Shown one piece after another: positions 57,991 to 64,000 of a stretch of 64,000 bases of DNA (position 1 is its first letter; the number at the start of each line of letters is the position of its first letter). Below the pieces are notes generated by a model. It was not told where the DNA came from. It searched no databases and saw nothing but the letters and a program-made list of their open reading frames with translations. The DNA is from Acanthacorydalis orientalis (lineage: Eukaryota; Arthropoda; Insecta; Megaloptera; Corydalidae). The translations under genes and the position numbers were made by a program. The DNA is taken from NCBI GenBank assembly GCA_034766995.1, contig CM068313.1, forward strand, positions 28,539,325 through 28,603,324, read 5' to 3'.

Positions 57991-58876
57991 TTTTTTTATC
58001 AATATCATTTTGTAATCTGTATTATATAATTTAATGATGACTATTAAATAATTATATTTAATATTTTAATGAATTTGATAATTATATTTTAAATTTGTAT
58101 CATAGAAATATTTCAACTAGTTGTTATTTAAAAGTTATTATTAATTTAATTATAGTTAATAATTTTCATGCATAACACAAATATGTTTTTAATTAACTTA
58201 ATTACATTTGTTGCTGATCAACAATAAGTAATGTTTTGTAATTAAAGTACTAATGTCTGAATTTAAAATTTATTCCATATGTATCCATTATGTATGCTGC
58301 TTTGTAATGATAAAGAATTAAGTAAATAGTTGTTACACATGTAAAAATTGTACGAGTGACATTTAAAAGTTTGTGAAACAAATTACTAATTTTTTTTTAA
58401 ATTATTGATATTTTTCTTGAGTTCTTAATTTTTTTCTTTTTTATTAACATTCTAATCTGTTATAAGTCGTTATATTCTTTATATTTGTTTTATTTTATAA
58501 AATATAATGTGTTTAGTAGAATTAGAATAGTTGAAACAGAACAATTTAAATTCCCGCGTTTTTTAAAATTATTTAAATGGAAAATATTTAATATTTGTTT
58601 TTAATAACTACTTGATTGTTTTTGAAAACAAATTAATTCAGAATAATTAGAAAACAAAATGATAATCTAAATATTATATTGCTCATTATTTTAGGTACTT
58701 ATGGTACCTATTAAACACTTTGAACAAAAATCCTAGTAGCCTGTGGAAGAAGTTTTGTTATTGTTTTGTTTTATTGCAGTGTTAGAGCAGTGTGTATTTG
58801 TTTTTAAAATAGAACATATATAGAAATAATTTTATAAAGTTTATTTCATTTTGTGTACAAATAAATAATAGTAATA
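57991..58876. other. Geminin 3' region and SPATA22-like 5' region
   Basis: AT-rich sequence with no further gene. The geminin 3' end is not clearly marked. The last 100 bases before 58877 (about 58,730-58,876) are slightly less AT-rich and may include the promoter and 5' UTR of the next gene. Confidence 0.45.
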
Positions 58877-60552
58877 ATGAATCAAACAAATCCGAAATAT
58901 TCCTCAACAAACAATTCAAATTACATGTTACATACAAATGTTTCATTACAGAATCAATGGTATATAATGTCACATTTTACTACAAAAATACGTAATTTAA
59001 TTAAACACACTATGAAAAATAGAAACTAATAAAAATTTTTAGTCCTAATTTAAGATCCACTTTAATACCTAACCCAGTCCCACGATATTCAAATCCCATT
59101 CTTGTTGCAAATCAACATCAATATGTCACCAGTAATCAGTTTCAAAATCCGTCATTTCAAGCAAATCCCAACAGGGACCAGAATTTGTTAATATCTGCTC
59201 CGCAAAGTTGTATGTATGGTGGAAAGAATGCCTTCTTCAATGACACCTTCTCTGTTATGCAGTTACCTGTACAAAAGCATTTGAGTACAGAAAATGAACA
59301 AAATTTTTCCACAAGTTTGGTACAGAATTAGTTTTTTATTTATTTAAATTATTGTACTTTATATTATTATATATTTTAAATTATTTTGTAATTAAGATAC
59401 CACAATACAAATCAAATTATTTCTCAAATAATTTGGAACATTTCGGAGAATCTCCAAATACACTTGCACAGAATAACTTGCAAGCATCATCTGTTAATGT
59501 CCAACCTGAAAATTTATCTTCAGAAGTTCGTAATGTGAATGATACTATTTTACTGTCAACTCGAAGTTTGTCAATAGAAACTAATATTGATTGCGATATA
59601 ACAGCTCAATCAAATTTAAATAAACGATCTAGAATGAGTAGTGAAGAGGATAACAATATCAAGCAATCATTGCCAAAGGTTTTTAACTCAAATGAATATT
59701 CCTATTTTCAGTAAAATTGTTTGTTTTTTTAACAGGACAATGAACATTTTTATTTTCTAACTGGTACTGTTGAAAAAGTTATCAATTGGAATAAATTAAT
59801 TATTGATAATAGAACTATGTTTGAAGTAATTGGTATGATATCAAAAATCAGTTATAGATTCTAAATTGTAAAAAATAAAATAATATATTTCTTTAGCTAA
59901 ATGTCTTTCTGTACATGAAGGAATTACACCTGTGTCAAAAAAACTCTTAATTCGTAATGAAAGAGGACCTGTTTTGCAAGTATTTTATTATGAAGTAGAT
60001 TTTCCATTAAATAGTGAAATTACACCTGGAATACATGTTAGGTATATTTCAAAAATGCATTTGTTTAAAAGAAAAATAATTATCAGATTTATATGAATTT
60101 TAAAAATATTTGAATTTTTAAAATATTTGCTTTATTGTTATAACAATATGTATTGTATAGGTTTGTAAGTTTAATTTGTATATTGACAGTCATTATTTTT
60201 ATAGCATAAAGTATGCAATTTTATAAATAATTATTAAGTTTGAGTTAAAATAGGTATTTATTGATACATTGTGTTGTATTGATGTGATAGATTTCGTTAT
60301 TATATTTAAGATAATTACAAATATAAATTTTAAAAGGATTTTATAGATACAAATAACATAAACATATTTGTATTAAATTGAATGTAGTTTGATAGAAGTG
60401 TGTTACGCTATTTATTAAGTAATTATTATTTTATTAATATCAGAAATTGCAATTTTATAATCTTTTTGTTAAAAAAATTAATATTTCGTATACTATTTTA
60501 ATTAAAATTATTTTATGACTGGAATAATTTGGTTATAATGTAATAAATATAG

Positions 60553-60644
<92 letters not shown>

Positions 60645-61069
60645 CATTTTAAATTAAATATTTAGTGTAAAGTAATTTAACATATTCTTTTAATAAATGC
60701 ATTAAATGTTAAATTGTTAAATTAAGGTGAAATTAATCTCATACTGACAATAATATTTTATAATTACTTACCGCTCTCTATATTGATTATTATTTTATGC
60801 ATATAAATGTCAAATTATGCATAAGACATTTGAATATTATGGTTGAAATATACCATAAGGTGTTTAAATGTTATAAATGCAACAGGAAAATTGTTTATGT
60901 ATTTTTCATTGTTTGTTTCAGATGTGTAGGTCATATGATAGGCAGTAATAAACTTGTTGCTTATACTGTGCAACCTGCTACTTTACATGAAATTACAACT
61001 TTACAAAGATTTACATTTATATCTGACAACGTAGCAAAAAAAATATCTAATACAGCAAACAAAAAATAA
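58877..61069 (+). CDS. SPATA22-like meiotic protein with C-terminal OB-type domain
   Basis: Six exons join in phase to 343 residues: 58877-58959, 59043-59319, 59397-59678, 59736-59832, 59897-60041, 60922-61069. The first 214 residues are Asn/Ser/Gln-rich and look disordered. From about 215 there is a compact domain: FYFLTGTVEKVINWNK, FEVIAKCLSVHEG, KLLIRNERGPVLQVFYYEVD, then VRCVGHMIG and YTVQPATLHEITTLQRF. This order (FEV-L, LLRN, VFYE-D, G-RCVG, V-PAS, E--T-Q-F) matches my recollection of the C-terminal OB region of vertebrate SPATA22, and total length is close to it (about 363). SPATA22 works with MEIOB and RPA on single-stranded DNA during meiotic recombination. The donor of intron 3 (GTTTTT) is weak, but phase and acceptor fit. 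Alternatives are another RPA2-like OB protein. The gene sits 890 bases downstream of geminin on the same strand and converges on the alkaline phosphatase. Confidence 0.78.
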
Positions 61070-61558
61070 TTATATTTAAAAAAATTAATTATTATAAGAA
61101 AATATACACAGTTATTTAAAAACAATCATTCAAAACATTAAATGTATACATATATTTATTAACTAGTACAATGTAATTTTATAAGTTAATAATTTCTATT
61201 ATAAATTTCTAATAACAAATAAGTATTAAAAATACTGTTAGGTTACTAAAAGACATAGAATAGTGAAATATATTTAAAGTTCAACAATGTACTTGATTGA
61301 AAATTACAATAAAAGATAAATATTTAATAACTGTAATTTAATATCACTGAACTGTTATCACAGATAGAATTTTTTTTAAATTGATAAGTAATTATAACTT
61401 ATTTCAGTACATTTTTTTTAATATTTAAAAGTATCGATATAATAAAAATACTTCTTATTTTGCCAATAACAAAATGGTTGTACTCTGGATAGTTTGCATG
61501 TAATGTAATTTTTTGTATTTGTGTTAAAATAATTATTTTTATGATTTAAAAATACTTA
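61070..61558. other. Convergent 3' ends of SPATA22-like and alkaline phosphatase genes
   Basis: This 489-base spacer is shared by two genes transcribed towards each other. A plus-strand AATAAA at 61308-61313 could end the SPATA22-like transcript, and on the minus strand AATAAA (TTTATT on plus at about 61155) could end the phosphatase transcript, so the two 3' UTRs may overlap. Confidence 0.45.
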
Positions 61559-62409
61559 TTAGATACCCTGTTGAAGATCACAGACTGTTAATCCATTGCC
61601 TACACAAGATGCAAACGCCATTATATGCGGTATTAAATTTTGTTCATACATTCCAGTAAATAAATGTGCCCAAGGTCCAAGAGCGAATACGCCTACATCA
61701 TCACCTCCATGTGTTTCACTACGTTTTGGTGCTAATGCTGGAAACATGTAATCTTTGTTTTCTGAAAAAAGGAGATTATTAATTGCAAATTTTTAAATGA
61801 ATATTTACTTAACGATTATTTAAGAATTCAATGATCTATAAATTATTATTTGTAATGCGGTAAAGACATGTTAATACAACATGTATTTATTTATAAACAG
61901 AAAAGTAAAAAGAAATATTTAAATGAGAACTATAGGTCAAAAAGAATGTTTATATTTATCTTATACTGTTTTTTTTTTTAATAAAAAATAACAGTATATT
62001 AATTGTAATATATGCAACTCTCCTTTCTTTTTTATTATATGTGTGTCATATTTATTTATGTTAACAAAAACTAATTCTTTTTTTTTATTTAAAGAAACAT
62101 TCTGTAAATACTATTTAGAAATTAACAAACCTAAATTTTATTGTTATTTGTCTTCATGTCAAATTATTTTTTTTATGTTTGAATTTATACAGATAGATTA
62201 ACATCGTAAATTGTTAGAAATGTACAAATTATTTATTTAAAAAAGTTTATTACTCATTACAAAAAATTGGAATTAAATTTTAACAAAAACATTTAATACA
62301 CATTATAAAAATTAAATTTTGGAATTTCGTCATTAGTTAAATGAAAAGATGCTTGTGTATTTTTATTAGCGTTTGTGAGTAAATGTAAAATTATGTAATA
62401 ATTAAAAAG

Positions 62410-62476
<67 letters not shown>

Positions 62477-63903
62477 CCTTACCCATATCATCTCCAGTAA
62501 GATTATGTCTATTTCCTTCTGAGTCCGGTTTCCGATATCCAGGTCCATTTGCATAACTTAGAGTAGAATATGGCAAATTATCTACATCAGATATACCAGC
62601 AATAGTAAGAATGTTATTTCCCCTGTTGGGATATCCAGAATAAGACATTGTATGTGCATGGTCTGATGTGACAACTATTAACGTTTCTTCCGGATTTGTC
62701 AATTCAGCTGCCCTTTTCACGGCTTCAGCCATCTGTACGGTTTCATCAAGAGCTTTTTTAGCAAGAGTATCATGATGACCATGATCTATTCTACCTCCTT
62801 CAACAAATAAAAAGAATCCATGATCATCTTTTGATAACATTTTTATTGCTACTTCAGTCATTTCTGAAAGAGTTGGTTCATTTGCGGGATCTGCGTCTAA
62901 ATGATACTGACAATGACTACTTTCAAATAATCCCAAAAGATAATCAGTATTACTAATATCTACATTTTGTAAACCATCTCTGTTCCATACATAATTGTAA
63001 CTTTTTCCAGCAGATATTTTTTTTCGTTTCCATTCGTCTATTAAATTAACACCATCTTTTCTTCTACCTTTTTTTCCTTCTTCGTCAATTTCTGAATCGG
63101 GGAGAAATTCTCGTCGTCCTCCACCTAATATAACCTGAAAGTAATAAAAAAATTATTTTACGAGTATAAGTTTATTAAGTATATTGACGGTATCATATAA
63201 TTTTATGTGATCTTATAATTACGAAAAAATACCTTGAAATTTTCGCCAGGAGTACGAGTAATTAGTTGTGTTGCAATATCAGGGCAAATTTTCGGATCTT
63301 TACCATCATTAAGAATATTATAATCACTTTCCCAGTCTCTATCTGCTATGTGAGCATACGTTCCAGAAGGTGAAGCATGAGTCACTCTTGTAGTTGTTAC
63401 TATTCCTGTTGATTTCCCGGCGTTTTGAGACCAGTAAGCGATAGAATCAACGTGATTTGAAGAATTGGCATTTCCTTGACAGTCTCCACGAGGAACAGCA
63501 GCTGTGATACCTATTGTTCCTTCGTTATTTTTTACACCGCAAAGGTATGCAGTGGCTGAACAAGCTGAATCAGCTACTTGACGATCCACACAATAAGTTT
63601 TACTAAGACCAGTATATGGAAATGTTTCGAAAGAAAGTTTCGTACTTTCGCCCGATTCTCCATAAAGTTGACCAGCATATACACGAGCAGCACCAAGAGT
63701 AGGAATTGACATACCATCACCCAAAAATAAAATGACGTTTTTAGCTGGTTTAGTAATCACGCGTTTATTAAGGTGTTCTTTTAAACTCCGTTGGGCTTCT
63801 TTATTCCAAAAAGCAGCAGATTCTTCACTTTGTTGATAAAAACTTCGTATTCTTTTTATGGAATGAGTTTCCCGTTTTTCTCTTTTCGGATGCATATGGT
63901 CTT
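61559..63903 (-). CDS. Alkaline phosphatase (membrane-type), N-terminal exon outside window
   Basis: Three minus-strand exons join in phase: 63233-63903, 62483-63134, 61559-61761, giving about 508 residues. It is a metal-dependent phosphomonoesterase expected in the secretory pathway or at the cell surface. Active-site blocks are intact: [10 protein letters not shown] (metal-binding Asp), [15 protein letters not shown] (catalytic Ser of DSA), [51 protein letters not shown] and [20 protein letters not shown] (metal-binding His). The first visible exon begins after a TTTCAG acceptor with a split codon, so the signal-peptide exon lies beyond position 64000. The protein stops soon after [18 protein letters not shown], without the hydrophobic tail that usually directs GPI anchoring, unless another 3' exon is used. 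Intron 2 carries a (TA)n array directly against its donor site. The gene is tail-to-tail with the SPATA22-like gene. Confidence 0.95.
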
Positions 63904-64000
63904 CTGAAATAAAAAGTCAATGTTTTAGTAAATATATAAAAAGTAAAAAAAATAATATAAAATGTTGCCAGTATGTCGTGTAATAATTAGTGTTACTTGA

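Overview
This window looks like a piece of an insect nuclear genome, and Hymenoptera seems plausible. The evidence is eight intron-containing genes for conserved animal proteins, consensus GT/AG splice sites, short introns between small exons, a fossil mariner element, and very AT-rich non-coding DNA crowded with (TA)n arrays, roughly one per kilobase or two. No bacterial, organellar or viral gene organisation was seen. The order assignment is an inference; the coding content alone does not fix it.

Layout. Positions 1-28,930 are almost gene-free: AT-rich DNA with about 30 (TA)n arrays, a hAT-like miniature element (5286-5676), a dead mariner bracketed by decayed terminal repeats (17296-18531), another inverted-repeat element (25106-25311), and a few GC-richer islands with palindromes. 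This region may be intergenic, or may be a very long intron of the first gene, whose 5' exons are not visible. From 28.9 kb the genes follow: unc-76/FEZ (+, 28931-31045, 5' end missing), a 7.5 kb gene-free stretch with 3' UTR and decayed material, a Gab/DOS PH-domain adaptor (+, 38538-42486), TTC36 (+, 45240-46343), Sec62 (-, 50152-53212), MED10 (+, 54726-55366), geminin (+, 56563-57990), a SPATA22-like meiotic protein (+, 58877-61069) and a membrane-type alkaline phosphatase (-, 61559-63903, N-terminal exon off the right edge).

The genes do not form one pathway. Unc-76 is a kinesin-cargo adaptor, Gab/DOS a receptor tyrosine kinase docking protein, Sec62 an ER translocon subunit, MED10 a Mediator subunit, geminin a replication-licensing inhibitor, the SPATA22-like protein a probable partner of MEIOB/RPA in meiotic recombination, and ALP a secretory-pathway phosphomonoesterase. 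Every exon set listed was checked for reading phase across each junction and stays open to a natural stop.

The most interesting items are the insect SPATA22-like gene, a conserved-looking LC3-interacting motif at the Sec62 C-terminus, three unrelated terminal-inverted-repeat miniature elements, two odd-length perfect palindromes resembling RFX and CREB/ATF sites, and heavy colonisation of introns by (TA)n arrays. I found no clear evidence of a wholly new multi-gene system.
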